DNA of 64,000 nucleotides from Prevotella sp. (GTDB taxonomy: Bacteria; Bacteroidota; Bacteroidia; Bacteroidales; Bacteroidaceae): NCBI GenBank assembly GCA_017557185.1, contig JAFZAP010000043.1, positions 26,982 through 90,981 on the forward strand, read 5' to 3'. Below the pieces are notes generated by a model. That model was given only the letters and a program-made list of their open reading frames with translations. It did no database searches and was not told where the DNA came from. Shown piece after piece: positions 9,183 through 19,700 of this stretch. Made by a program: the position numbers and the translations under genes. Positions within the stretch are counted from its first letter, which is position 1. Each line of letters opens with the position of its first letter.

Positions 9183-10553
9183 TCACTCCTTAATCAATTC
9201 CGGTATTGCCACGAAGTTCGGTTCCTTGATCGGGCCCTCATTGGGAATGCCGTAGAGTTTCTGCCAGTTGAAGATGCGCACGAAGTGCGACTGATAGAGG
9301 TCGGCACTCTCAGGTGCATTGAAATTGCGCCAGAATCCATTGTCAACATGTTCCTCCGCAGTGCCGTCGCTCTTGGGAGTATAGCGTTTCAGGTCGGCAG
9401 GGTTCATGTTGTACGACACCACTATCTCGCCCGTCTTCGAAAGCTGTGGATGCACGCAGGTGATGTAAGCGGCAGCATGCTCGATAGGTATTTTGTAGAG
9501 ACACTTCTGCTGCGTGAAAGGTCCCCACGGATGGTCGGCTATCGATATGTAGATAGGGCTGCCGGTCATCAGCATATTCACCATGAAGTATTTCCCGGCA
9601 TACTTGAACACAGAAATATTGATGTGGAAGTCATCGGAGATACGCGAACGCTGATATTCTTCCGTTGTAGGCACCTTTGTCGTCCAACTCCAGTTACCCT
9701 GCTCGTCCTTCACATAGAACTCCCACGGAGAGAGAAGGTCGTGATTAGCCACACGTGCCACGTGCACCCATGCGCCAAGTCCTCCCGTGCCCACGCTGCC
9801 ATAGAGATATGAATATCCGTCCTCGTCCTCGAAGACACGGTCGTGGCTTGTGCCGAGGTCGGGCGTATGCCGGTGCAACTCAATGAGTTTCATATATTCA
9901 GGATCGCCTGGCTTCCCTTCGAGCGAATATTCTGCGATGGAACGTTCGTAAGGAGTCATGGTGTTGTCGACGGCTCCCCAGATATACTGCACCACGGGCT
10001 TTCCGTTCTTCATGATCACGGTGCCGTCGCCAGGCCAGTAGCAATAGTTAGAGTCGCTGCCTCCGTTGTCCACTTCCTCCTGTGAGAGGTTTCCGTCAGC
10101 GTGGCGCAGCCAAGTCTTCGCCTTGTAGTAACGGTCGCGGTCGCGAGGGTCGGTGGTGATGTATTCATTCAGGTCGATGAAGTCGTGCCAGCTCTCCTCG
10201 CCGGTTTGTATCATGCCTGCATTGCGGGCAAGGACGCATGGGCGGGTGCGGTTTCTGTCCTCGCTGATGAATCCGAAGAAACTGTCGCCGAAGCACCAGA
10301 GCGCATTGCCGTCGGGCAGTGTTGTCGACACGCAACCGTCGCCGGCAGTCCATCCTGTGGTATGGCTTGCAAAGAGGTTGAAATAGGTGAGGTCCCTATA
10401 GACGTATGCCCCCGATTTCTCTACGTCGCGTCCCACGTATTCGAGCTCCAGGTTCCGGAGCCTTTCGTCGTTGAGGTCTGGCTGCTGCGCACGCACCGGC
10501 ATTGCGGTGAGCATTGCGCAGGCGGGTAATATCATTCGAGTTAGAAAATTCAT
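9183..10553 (-). CDS. Secreted propeller-like protein (DUF4185/DUF5005-like), paralogue A
   Basis: 456 residues with a signal peptide ending VRAQ. The protein shows repeated beta-strand blocks typical of a five-bladed propeller: LPDGNALWCFGDSFFG near residue 80, an Asn then QTGEES, YYKAKTWLRH, YCYWPGDG, VFEDEDGYSYLYG, HPWGPF, and at the end HFVRIFNWQKLYG. Three other genes in the window (10569, 23647, 41862) share these blocks in the same order. The conserved Asp in FGDSFFG matches the position of FGDT in DUF4185 proteins, some of which are now known as endo-arabinanases. Function here is unproven; a glycan hydrolase or glycan-binding role fits the context. It follows its neighbour at 10569 by 15 bp, so it is the last gene of an operon. 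Confidence 0.82.
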   Translation of the reverse strand: MNFLTRMILPACAMLTAMPVRAQQPDLNDERLRNLELEYVGRDVEKSGAYVYRDLTYFNLFASHTTGWTAGDGCVSTTLPDGNALWCFGDSFFGFISEDRNRTRPCVLARNAGMIQTGEESWHDFIDLNEYITTDPRDRDRYYKAKTWLRHADGNLSQEEVDNGGSDSNYCYWPGDGTVIMKNGKPVVQYIWGAVDNTMTPYERSIAEYSLEGKPGDPEYMKLIELHRHTPDLGTSHDRVFEDEDGYSYLYGSVGTGGLGAWVHVARVANHDLLSPWEFYVKDEQGNWSWTTKVPTTEEYQRSRISDDFHINISVFKYAGKYFMVNMLMTGSPIYISIADHPWGPFTQQKCLYKIPIEHAAAYITCVHPQLSKTGEIVVSYNMNPADLKRYTPKSDGTAEEHVDNGFWRNFNAPESADLYQSHFVRIFNWQKLYGIPNEGPIKEPNFVAIPELIKE

Positions 10554-10568
10554 AACTATAGATGTTTT

Positions 10569-12167
10569 TTAATTACGTTTTACGACTTTGACAGTGTTCA
10601 TGCCCTTCACGTTCACTACGTAGATGCCATTGGGGAGATTGCTCACGCATATCTGCCTATGACCGCAGACATCGCCTTGCATCACCACCTTGCCGCCGGC
10701 CGAGCAGATGCTCCAGGCCAGTGTTTCGTTCCGGGCTGTTTCAATGTTCAGCACATCTTTCATCACGGTTGGATAGACGCGCAAGCCATCACTCTGCTGA
10801 GCTTCGATATTGTCGAACACGTCCCAGTCTTCAAGGCCCACATCGGTGATGGGCCCGATGTTCTCAGCACTCAGCAGCTTCTGCCAGTTGAAGACGCGCA
10901 GGAAGTGCGGAACGGCGAGATTCGCACTGCCCCAGCCGTAGCGGTTGCGCTGGTCGGTGGTGAGGTAGGTCTCGACGATTGGTGCGCCCGCCTCCTTTGC
11001 CGTATAAACGGTGATTGGTTCGTGATCAATGCTATACGACAGCACCAGTTCCCCGATGCGCGACAGATGCGGATGCACGGCGACTTCGCAAGCCACTTTC
11101 TCATCGCTCGTAGGCATATAGAGTCTCAGCTGAGACTTGAAGGGTCCCCAAGGGTTCTCTCCCTTGCTGATCTGTATTTGTCCGCCACGCGAAGGTTGGC
11201 TGACAAGGTAGTATGCACCTCCGTATTTGAACACTGAAGGCGAGCATATCTTCCCCACGCCGTTGATCTTCGACTTCTTGAGGTCGTCGGTCGTAGGCAG
11301 CTGCGTCTGCCACTCTTTGATGCCGTTCTGGTTCGCGACATAGTATTCCCATGTGCTCAGCAGGGAGCGTGTCTGCGTGCGTGCCACCACCAGATCGTAA
11401 CCCGTCTCACTTGTCTGCACCAGTCCGTAGAGGTAGTTATGCTCTCCGTCTTCAAGGATGGCACGACCGAAATCCACTACGAAAGGCAGTCGCGTCGTAC
11501 TGAGCAGCTGCATGTAGCCTTTCTGCTGAGGTTCGCCAGCAATGGCGTATTCTGCGAGATAGAGTCCGTCGGCCTTTTGGGCATCATTATAGGAAAGGAA
11601 CAGTATCTGCGCATGCAGCTCCCCACCGCTTCGAAGCAATGTGCCGTCAAGAGGTTTCAGCACATGCTTGTCGTCAACCAATCCCATTTGCAGGTATTCC
11701 TGCTGCAGCGTGGCATCGGGATGACGTATCCAGTCGTAAGCCATGTAGTAGGTGGCTGGATAGTTCTTGTCGGTCGAGATGTATTCATTCAGCGCTACAA
11801 AGTCGCGTGGCGACTTCTCGCCAGTCTGAATCTGCGCTGCATTGTTGACACGATTGTTATAATGCGCCCTGTCCCGTATTTCTGAGATGCGTCCGAAGTA
11901 GCTGTCGGTATGCATCCAGAGGCAGTTGCCGTCGGGCAGGGGCAACGACACGTTTCTCAATCCGCCGTTCCATCCCTTCTCTCTCATCCCGAAGAGATTC
12001 CAGTAGGTGACGTCGCGATAGACTTCCACCACCTTGTCCTTCGAGAGCGTGTTCAGGTAGTCGAGGTAGAGGTCTTTCAGCCCGTCCTGGTAGAAGTCGA
12101 ACGACTGGGCGCACGCGCTTCCTGACGTTAGTATGATTCCGAGTAGTAATGTATAAACTTTTTTCAT
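10569..12167 (-). CDS. Secreted propeller-like protein, paralogue B, with C-terminal sorting-type domain
   Basis: 532 residues, signal peptide ending ACAQ. It carries the same ordered blocks as paralogue A (VYRDVTYWNLFG, LPDGNCLWMHTDSYFG, QTGEKSPRDFVALNEYISTD, NPWGPF, HFLRVFNWQKLL). Here the motif reads HTDSYFG, so the Asp-Ser is retained and the preceding Gly is lost. The extra roughly 75 residues at the C-terminus (VYPTVMKDVLNIE ... LPNGIYVVNVKG) resemble a type IX secretion or sorting domain of Bacteroidetes. This suggests that the protein is exported to the surface or medium. It is 11 bp downstream of the gene at 12179. Confidence 0.82.
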   Translation of the reverse strand: MKKVYTLLLGIILTSGSACAQSFDFYQDGLKDLYLDYLNTLSKDKVVEVYRDVTYWNLFGMREKGWNGGLRNVSLPLPDGNCLWMHTDSYFGRISEIRDRAHYNNRVNNAAQIQTGEKSPRDFVALNEYISTDKNYPATYYMAYDWIRHPDATLQQEYLQMGLVDDKHVLKPLDGTLLRSGGELHAQILFLSYNDAQKADGLYLAEYAIAGEPQQKGYMQLLSTTRLPFVVDFGRAILEDGEHNYLYGLVQTSETGYDLVVARTQTRSLLSTWEYYVANQNGIKEWQTQLPTTDDLKKSKINGVGKICSPSVFKYGGAYYLVSQPSRGGQIQISKGENPWGPFKSQLRLYMPTSDEKVACEVAVHPHLSRIGELVLSYSIDHEPITVYTAKEAGAPIVETYLTTDQRNRYGWGSANLAVPHFLRVFNWQKLLSAENIGPITDVGLEDWDVFDNIEAQQSDGLRVYPTVMKDVLNIETARNETLAWSICSAGGKVVMQGDVCGHRQICVSNLPNGIYVVNVKGMNTVKVVKRN

Positions 12168-12178
12168 ATGTGTGCCGA

Positions 12179-12916
12179 TTATTTCCTTAGAAACTTCTTT
12201 CCATTCATGATCACAATGCCTTTATAGTCGCTGCCGACCTGAATGCCCTGCAGGTTATAGGCCTTCCCGTCGAGCGTCGGCGGTTCGCATTCCAGCTCTT
12301 CCACATCGAGTTCAAAGTCGATCGTGGGGTATAGGTCGCCCTTTTTGCGGAAGATGGCATAGACGGTGATGTCGGGACTCTCCGACCAGTTGTCGGAGGC
12401 GAACAGGTCGTCACGGCTCATGCCGTCGGAGTTCGGGTCGTTCCTGTTGCCGGTATATACGTTCAGGATGGCGCCGGTGCCATTCACGCCCATCGCGTTT
12501 GTGGCCTCAGTGAACGTGCGGGTTTCCGAGTCGAACCCCGACGCTTCCAGCAAGATATCAGGTTTTAAGTAAACGGGCCGGTCGTTCGAATAGCACTCAT
12601 ACGAGTAGCACACAAACTCATAGTCGTCATTGGCCTTCGCCGAGACTACAGCTTCGTACATACCCAATTCGTTGGCGTCCGACCCGTTCTGTTGCAGCGT
12701 TGCCTTCACCGAGGCGACAGCCCCCCACCCCGTCTGGTCCTTGGAGTATTTCTTGTCGGCCGGCTTCACATCGACATACACCACACCTGCCGCACTGGGG
12801 TATGCCTCCACGGCGAGGTAGATATTCTTCTGGTTCACTGGTGCTGCATCTGCCCGATCAGCGGCAGCCATAGCGAGCAGCGCGAGCAGGGCAAAGCGTG
12901 ATAAAAAACTTTTCAT
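12179..12916 (-). CDS. Small secreted protein sharing a domain with the 26454 GH2
   Basis: 245 residues from the ATG at 12916; the signal peptide ends ADAAP. I recognise no named family. The mature protein aligns well with the first 220 residues of the GH2 at 26454-29918: IYLAVEAYPSAAGVVYVDVK, GMYEAVVSAKANDDYEF, VYAIFRKKGDLYPTIDFELD. It ends with the recurrent tail AYNLQGIQVGSDYKGIVIMN. It is first in a three-gene minus operon with two propeller paralogues, which hints at a shared extracellular complex or substrate (inference). Confidence 0.8.
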   Translation of the reverse strand: MKSFLSRFALLALLAMAAADRADAAPVNQKNIYLAVEAYPSAAGVVYVDVKPADKKYSKDQTGWGAVASVKATLQQNGSDANELGMYEAVVSAKANDDYEFVCYSYECYSNDRPVYLKPDILLEASGFDSETRTFTEATNAMGVNGTGAILNVYTGNRNDPNSDGMSRDDLFASDNWSESPDITVYAIFRKKGDLYPTIDFELDVEELECEPPTLDGKAYNLQGIQVGSDYKGIVIMNGKKFLRK

Positions 12917-13237
12917 GTCCTTATTATATTTTTTCTTGCCTGCAAAACTACTAATTATTTCGATCATTCATGCGCAATATCGAACCAAAAAAAATCAATT
13001 CCAAACCAAATACTATCATTTTTGCATTTTCCCCGCATTTTCTGCGGTTTATTGTGTCTTTTTTTTCACGAAAGATATAACTTTGCAGTCAATAATAAGT
13101 AATTATGTTGAATTAAACCTGTGTTCAGTCGCACTTTCAGTGCTCTTTGTGTGGGCACCACGCCGGATGCATTGGTAAAATTATTTCTTGGTATAATTAT
13201 TCTAATTATGATAATTTCTTTCCGATAAAAAAAAACG
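12917..13237. promoter_or_regulatory. Divergent intergenic region with opposed -7 elements
   Basis: No gene is supported in these 321 bp, which are A/T-rich. TAACTTTG at 13078-13085 matches the -7 consensus reading toward the plus-strand gene at 13238, with a leader near 145 bases. TAGTTTTG on the minus strand at 12943-12950 reads toward the gene at 12916. Neither has a -33 box at ideal spacing. Confidence 0.5.
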
Positions 13238-14950
13238 ATGAATCTTTCCATTCGACGATATCTCATCTCTCTTTGCCTCTTGCCATTATTCTCATCGGCA
13301 CAGAGCAACTGGACCATCATGGATATGGTGCACAACAACCCGGGCGAAGCACCGACCCAGACAGAGTTCAATTCCCCCGACACACTGCGCTCCTATGGCT
13401 ACAACGCCAAAGTGTTCTTCCTCTTCGATGCCGCGCAGTTCGGCATCGACTGGACGATGCTCAATCCCGACATCATGCCCGAGGGAAGCAACGAATACAA
13501 ATGGATGATGAGCAAGCGCCATACGATCAAGGAGAAGTATGCGCAGGCGCACGCGGCAAACCTCAACGTGTATTGCATGCTCGATATGATCGTGCTGCCG
13601 AAACGACTCGTGGAGATGTATTCCGACAGTATTCTCAACGACAAAGGGAAGATCGACATCAGCCGGCCCTTCACCCAGCACTGCGTGCGTCTGATGATGC
13701 GGCAGATGTTCCAGCAGTTCCCCGACCTCGACGGACTGGTCGTCCGCACGGGTGAGACATACCTTCACGACGCCCCCTACCATCAGGGCAACAATCCCGT
13801 TCAGGGCGATGTGGTCGCCGACCATGTGACACTCATCAACATACTGCGCGAGGAAGTCTGCGACCGACTGAACCGCAAGCTCTTCTATCGCACATGGGAC
13901 TTCGGGCAGTTCCACTCCCTGCCGAAATACTACCTCGACATCACATCACGCGTAGAACCGCATCCCAATCTGCTCTTCTCCGTGAAGCACACCACAACCG
14001 ATTTCTGGCGCGGAGCCATCACGCAGGGCATCCCCGACTATGAGCACATCGATAGCTACTGGATCTACGAGACCAGCCGTCAGGGCAATCCCTTCAATCC
14101 CACAATAGGCATCGGGCAACACAAGCAGATCGTAGAGGTGCAGTGCCAGCGTGAATATGAGGGAAAGGCAGCTCACGTCAACTACATTGCCGCGGGTGTC
14201 ATCAATGGCTTCCCCGAATACAAGGATGCCGACATGCCTCACCCCTACTGCCTCAGTGACCTCAGGCAGAACAGCAACATCCGGGGCATCTGGACGTGGA
14301 CGCGAGGAGGTGGCTGGGGAGGCCCCTATCCGCAGAATGAGTTCTGGGTGGAACTGAATGCCTACGTGCTTGCACAGTGGGCCAGCGGAAATGCACGTTC
14401 CGAAGAGGAGGCCTTCCGTATGTTTGCACTCAGGAAAGGACTCCACCCACGGGATATCGACAAGTTCCACACCCTGTGCCTGCTCTCTCTCGACGGCGTG
14501 ATGATGGGGCAATACAGTAAAATGGGAGGCACATGGGTGAACTGGACGCGCGATGCCAGCGTCTTCGACAGCGCACAGCTCGGTTTCATGAAGGAAATTC
14601 TCCGGCAGGGCAGACAACGCGAATACGCCAAAGAGAAGCATGATGCCGTGAAGATATGGAAGCGCATCAACCGGCTGGCACACCAACTCCGTTTCGCCGA
14701 CCCGCAGCTCACCCTCTTCGTCCGCAACACCAGCACCTACGCGCTCCTGAAATACACATTCTTCGCCGATGCATGGGACGTCCTCATGTGCCGTGCGCAA
14801 CAGGAGCAGGGCATCCCCACCCCACACTACCAATCCCTGCTGACGAAAGCCCGCGCCAGTCTTGCCGCCTGGGATCAGTTCGTCACCGACAACGACCTCT
14901 CTTCCCTCCGCTACAACTACTCGCAATGGGAAAAAGCCGTAGAGCCATAA
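13238..14950 (+). CDS. Secreted, probable TIM-barrel glycoside hydrolase of unassigned family
   Basis: 570 residues with a signal peptide ending SSAQ. I cannot place it in a named family. It has the look of a TIM barrel with strands rich in acidic and aromatic residues: YNAKVFFLFDAAQFGIDW, LNVYCMLDMI, DLDGLVVRTGETY, KLFYRTWDFGQ, then VEVQCQREYEGKAAHVNY and NIRGIWTWTRGGGWGGPY. The Glu in VRTGETY and the acidic residues in VEVQCQREYEGK are candidate catalytic positions. The general look recalls GH67- or GH20-type enzymes, without a safe match. It stands alone between two minus operons. The region 14951-15310 behind it holds only the 22-bp array. Confidence 0.75.
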   Translation: MNLSIRRYLISLCLLPLFSSAQSNWTIMDMVHNNPGEAPTQTEFNSPDTLRSYGYNAKVFFLFDAAQFGIDWTMLNPDIMPEGSNEYKWMMSKRHTIKEKYAQAHAANLNVYCMLDMIVLPKRLVEMYSDSILNDKGKIDISRPFTQHCVRLMMRQMFQQFPDLDGLVVRTGETYLHDAPYHQGNNPVQGDVVADHVTLINILREEVCDRLNRKLFYRTWDFGQFHSLPKYYLDITSRVEPHPNLLFSVKHTTTDFWRGAITQGIPDYEHIDSYWIYETSRQGNPFNPTIGIGQHKQIVEVQCQREYEGKAAHVNYIAAGVINGFPEYKDADMPHPYCLSDLRQNSNIRGIWTWTRGGGWGGPYPQNEFWVELNAYVLAQWASGNARSEEEAFRMFALRKGLHPRDIDKFHTLCLLSLDGVMMGQYSKMGGTWVNWTRDASVFDSAQLGFMKEILRQGRQREYAKEKHDAVKIWKRINRLAHQLRFADPQLTLFVRNTSTYALLKYTFFADAWDVLMCRAQQEQGIPTPHYQSLLTKARASLAAWDQFVTDNDLSSLRYNYSQWEKAVEP

Positions 14951-15008
14951 CTACATCTCGCATCCAGAGAGACACATAACACGCAAAGCAGGCATTTTGT
15001 GCATCAAA

Positions 15009-15294
15009 AGCATTCCTTTCATGTGACAATATCAATGGTCTGGTGATGCAAGAGCAATGAGGTAGTGCAGTAAATTAAGTTAATTTATTCAGTAAATTAA
15101 GTTATTTTACTTAGCAAATTAAGTTATTTTACTTAGCAAATTAAGTTAATTTACTCATCAAATTAAGTTAAATTACTGATTAAAATAAGTTGATTAGCAA
15201 AATAAGAGCAATACTATCATTCCACCGAAGCAATACTCTAGCCATATCAAAGCAATGTTCCAGCCATATCAAAGCAATGCACCTGCCACATTAA
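15009..15294. repeat. Intergenic array with 22-bp period
   Basis: About 13 units repeat with an exact 22-bp step. An AGCAATG/AGCATT-type core occurs at 15009, 15031 and 15053. AAATTAAG cores occur at 15072, 15094, 15116, 15138, 15160 and 15182. AGCAATACT/AGCAATG cores occur at 15207, 15229, 15251 and 15273. The sequence changes between AT-rich and mixed units while the period is kept. It fills the gap between the convergent genes ending at 14950 and 15311. A second array with the same period and core is at 50943-51098. Confidence 0.85.
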
Positions 15295-15310
15295 ATTGTA
15301 TGTTTAGAGA

Positions 15311-16711
15311 TTAATTCAATAGTATTGTTATTTCTGTCCTTCCGGTTACTGACGATGGGATGAAGGGCTTTGACTCTTTGCCGTTCACCTTAAACGAACG
15401 GATGTGTGGGCCTTTACCTTTGATGGTGATGTCGAGCAATGCGTTGCGGTAAGGGATGCTTTTCACCACTACAGGCTTTCCATCCTCGAACCCAATGGGG
15501 CGGAACCTCAGTCCTGACATGACTGGCTGCATGCCAATGATGTTATTGAGGTAGATTCTCAGCATTCCCGTGGCGCACCAAGTCTGATGATTCAACGGCG
15601 GCCACAGATGTCCACACTGCCACCCTCCCGACGGTATGCCTTCGATGGTGTAGATCTCATGGAAGTTGGGCATGCTGTCAGCCTCGAGAGTCAAACGTGT
15701 AATGGCATTGACCTCGTCCCAGAATGTGTTCATCATTCCTGCCTCAGCACATGCTGCTGCATAGAACATATTCACATGAGGCCAAATCATTACGTTGTGG
15801 CGACCGGGCTTCTCCTTGCTGAAACGAGGGAAGCACGGCCAAACGGCCGGCACACCATTGGCACTGCGGAAAGAATGGGCAATGATGCTCTTTGCCTCGC
15901 TTTTGCTGACAAGACCGAATAGTATTGTGTAGGCTACACCGAGGGCTTCCTGATATTCATGCTTCCGCCCCTGATGATCGATGAGGTAATACAGCTTTCC
16001 CTCCGGCTTATTATAGAATTGGCGGCGGAAGCTGCGCTTGAGTGCCTTTGCTTTATTGCGATAAGCCTTCACTGCGGCAGGCTCGCAGATTTCCGCCATT
16101 TCAGCAAGGCAATTGTAAGCCTGGTAATAGACGGCATTCGTCGACAGGCACATGATGTGGTGCGAGTTGGGATGGTCGAGCACATAGGACTTATCGTCGA
16201 ACGATGGCTCATAGACCGGTTCATCGTAGGCAGCGATGCCGTCCTGATAGACAGCGGGGCCCGTGAATAGTCCGTACGTCTTATCAAACACGGAGTCTTC
16301 GAGCTGAAGCATCGTTGCCTTGCTGCACTCGTAAGCCTGAGTGAGGAACTGATCACGTCCGGTAACCAGATAATGATTCCACGCCGCTATCACCCAAATG
16401 ATCTTGTCCCAATACTGGTGTCCGATGGTTTTCCTGTCGTTGGTGACGCTCCATAGGGAGTATTCAGCAACATCGGGCCGAAGCAGCGATACGGCATTCC
16501 ACGAGTTGATGGAGATGTCGCGAGTCCATTCGCCTCCATAGTCGGCTCCGGCCTTCAGCAAGAGCCCGTCGGTGTTGTGATCCACGGTCCATACTGCGAG
16601 GTCGAAGACATTGGTCTTGCCTGGCGTACTGCCGGAACTCAGGCTCTGGGCACATAACAGACCAGGTGCCGTCGAGAGCAGTAAGAGAAGGATTGAAACG
16701 ATTTTTTTCAT
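15311..16711 (-). CDS. Secreted (alpha/alpha)6 six-hairpin glycosidase, GH63/MGH1-like
   Basis: 466 residues with a signal peptide ending LCAQ. The start of the mature domain has GGEWTRDISINSWNAVSLL, a typical feature of six-hairpin glycosidases. Later come HHIMCLSTNAVYYQAYNCLAEMA, an acidic YQEALGVAYT, and SGGWQCGHLWPPLNHQTWCATG. This points to the alpha-glucosidase/mannosylglycerate hydrolase-like clan rather than to one family. Its ATG overlaps the HTCS stop (ATGA at 16708-16711), so it is translationally coupled to the regulator. That is an unusual place for an enzyme and suggests that it processes the inducer (inference). Confidence 0.75.
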   Translation of the reverse strand: MKKIVSILLLLLSTAPGLLCAQSLSSGSTPGKTNVFDLAVWTVDHNTDGLLLKAGADYGGEWTRDISINSWNAVSLLRPDVAEYSLWSVTNDRKTIGHQYWDKIIWVIAAWNHYLVTGRDQFLTQAYECSKATMLQLEDSVFDKTYGLFTGPAVYQDGIAAYDEPVYEPSFDDKSYVLDHPNSHHIMCLSTNAVYYQAYNCLAEMAEICEPAAVKAYRNKAKALKRSFRRQFYNKPEGKLYYLIDHQGRKHEYQEALGVAYTILFGLVSKSEAKSIIAHSFRSANGVPAVWPCFPRFSKEKPGRHNVMIWPHVNMFYAAACAEAGMMNTFWDEVNAITRLTLEADSMPNFHEIYTIEGIPSGGWQCGHLWPPLNHQTWCATGMLRIYLNNIIGMQPVMSGLRFRPIGFEDGKPVVVKSIPYRNALLDITIKGKGPHIRSFKVNGKESKPFIPSSVTGRTEITILLN

Positions 16712-19700
16712 TCTTTGCTGTTTGCACTATCCTGGAAGTCCCTCGGCAGCAATCCGAATTGCTTATAGAAGCACTGCGTGAAATAGGATGGTGATGTGAA
16801 TCCGACATTGTAGCACACTTCGCTGACCCTCATGTTCGAGTTCTTCATGAGCAGGGCGGCATATTTCAGGCGGCTCACCTTGATGTAGTTGTTTGGCGAC
16901 ATATTGAAGATGCCCCGCAACTTTCGGTTCAGGCCTGTACGGCTCATGCACATCTCCTGCGCCAGATCGTTGATGCTGAACTCGCTGTTGCTCATGTTCC
17001 GGGTGATCACCTCCTCCAGCTTCTTGATGAATTCATCGTCGGCATTACTGATGGTCAGCGTGTCGGAAGGGAGGAACGGTGAATTGGCGTAGGCAGCCTT
17101 CGCAGTCTGGCGCTGGCGGAGCAGATTCTTGATGGAGCTGCGCAGGTAGTCCATGGAGAACGGCTTCTCGATGTAGGAGTCGGCACCGCTTTCCATTCCC
17201 TCCACCTTTGCCGAATCGAGCGTCAGGGCTGTGAGGAGGATGACGGGAATGTGACTGAAATTCACATCGTTCTTCACAGTGCGGCAGAGCTCGAAGCCCC
17301 CCATCGGCTCCATCATCACGTCGCTGACAATGAGTGCGACGTCGTCATGGTCGGCAAGCACACGCAGTGCCTCCTCGCCATTGCTTGCAGTCAGGACGTT
17401 GTAGTCGTCCTCGAGTTGTGAGTGCTCATAGTTGAGCATTTCCACATTGTCCTCGACGATAAGGATGACGGGCAGATCGGTGTCGTCGGTGCGTGTGTTG
17501 TCTTTGCGCTGGCTGCCCGACTCTTCCTGAACCTTGTGCAGCTCGATGGCTGACGACAGCTTCTGAACAGGCAGTGTGAGCACGAAGACGTTGAGCTGGG
17601 GATCGTCCTGCATCTTGAGCGTTCCCTCATGGAGCTCAGCAAGGGCGCGTGCCAGCGCAAGGCCGATGCCCGTGCCCGGCGTTGTGGAAGTCTTGCTGCT
17701 GCCGCGGTCGAAGGGCTCGAAGATGCTGTCGCGCAGCTTCTGCGGCACCAAGGGTCCGTCGTTCGAGAGGATGAGCTGTATCTCGTCGTTCTCCTTTGCC
17801 CTCAGGTCGAGTTTTATGTAGTGCTCGCAATACTTCACTGCATTATTGAGCATGTTCGACACGATCTTCGTGAAGCCTTCCTTGTCGATGAATGCGTAGA
17901 ACGGTTCGTCGGGATGCACATACTGCGAGTCGATGCCCTTCTCGCGCATCAGTGATGAGAAACGCACATAGACGCTTTCGATGATCTGGGTGATATTGCA
18001 TCGCTCGATGTTCAGACGAAGGCTGTCGCGCTCAGCACGGCGGAAGTCGAGGAGCTGATTGGTCAGGTCGAGCAGTCGCGACACATTCTTATGCATGATG
18101 CCCAGGTCTTCCTTGGCTGTAGGCTCCATATCCTTTCGTTTGAGGAGTTTCTCGAGCGGAGCCTTGATGAGTGTGAGCGGTGTGCGGATCTCGTGTGCCA
18201 CATTCGTGAAGAAGTTGATCTTCGACTGGTAGAGTTCCTGCTCCTTTTCATATTCGAACTTCTGCATGGCATTCTCGCGAAGTTCACGATCGCGGTTCTG
18301 GAAGATGCGTACGATAAAATACAACAGGGCTATTGCGCAGAGCGAATAGAGAAGGTATGCCCACCAGGAACGATAGAACGGCGGACGAATGGTGATCTCC
18401 ATCTCAAACTGCTTGCCGTCGATGTCGTTCGAACTGGCGGAGGCCCGTACACACAGTTTATATTTGCCGTCGGGCACGTTGATGAAACTGATGATGTTGT
18501 CGGCAGGAACCGGCATCCAGTTCTTGTCGAAGCCGGAAAGCATGTATTCCATCTGCACCTGCTCGTCGTTTCCGTAGAGCAGCGATGCCACCTGAATGGC
18601 GAAGGAGTTCTCGCTGTGGGCAAGGGAGAGCTTATCGGTCAGCACGATGCTCGTCGCGAGAGGCGACGCATTGCCATACTGGCGGACGGCCGTGTTGTTG
18701 ATATAGAGTTCGGTAGCCACGATTCGCGGCGTCACCGTGATATCCTGGAACTGCTCAGGGTAGAACGAAACGATGCCTTTCAGACAGCCCATATACATAC
18801 GTCCGTCCTGTGAGAGCAGTGCCGACTTGTAGTTGAAGTTGTTGTCGATGAGGCCGTTGGCAGTGGTGTAGGCATGCGACTCCTTCGTTTCCGAATCGAA
18901 CCATACGAGCCCGTGGCTGGTGCTAATCCACCATTTGTTGCTGTTGTCCTCAATCACACAATAGGTAGCAGAGTTAGGAGCAAGCGCCTTTACTTCGTAT
19001 TGCTCGAACACATCCTTCTTGGCATTGTAGCGCAAGATGCCGCTATCGTCGGTCGTTAAAAGTATTGTTCCGTCGGATAGCTCCTCCACGTTCAGCACAT
19101 TCATGGCAGGAAGCTTGGAATTGGCTGTCGAATAGGAAACCCATTTCCCCGACGATGCCTTGCGACAACTGAGGGAATTGCCGTAGATGACTGCCCAGAG
19201 GTTGCCCGCCCTGTCTTCATGGATGTCGTAGATGATGCTGTGAGGCACCTCGTCGATGTACTGCACCTCATCGTTCGACAGATATCGGCAGAGTCCTCCA
19301 AGCGTTCCAAGGTAGATACTTCCATCGTGCGTCTTCTCGATCGCAAAGATGTCGTTATCAAGCAAGGAGTGCTCCCTGCCCGCATGAGCGGTGATGGTCT
19401 GCGTGATCCTCAGTGTTCGGGTGTCGATGATTACTACTCCATAGGAATAGGTGCCCACCCAGAGTTTGTCGCCTACGACGCAAAGGCCGTGAATATTGGA
19501 GAAGACACTGCTCTCCTTGAAGAAGTTGAACTCACCCGTGGCTGGGTTGAAGCGATTGAGTCCGCCGTCCTCAGTACCGATCCAGATGTATCCCTGGTTG
19601 TCCTCCACGATCTCACGCACTCGCCTGCCGTGAATGGAGTTGCTCACGTCCATCCGGGGGAAGAAGCCATCGAAGAGCATCATCTTGTAAGGTGAATAGC

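Noticed and set aside
13946-14926. A 326-codon minus-strand frame opposite the 13238 gene
   Set aside because: It has no signal peptide or family features; the plus-strand product has a signal peptide and enzyme-like blocks.
15009-15294. CRISPR array
   Set aside because: Units are contiguous with a 22-bp step and no unique spacers, and no cas genes are present.
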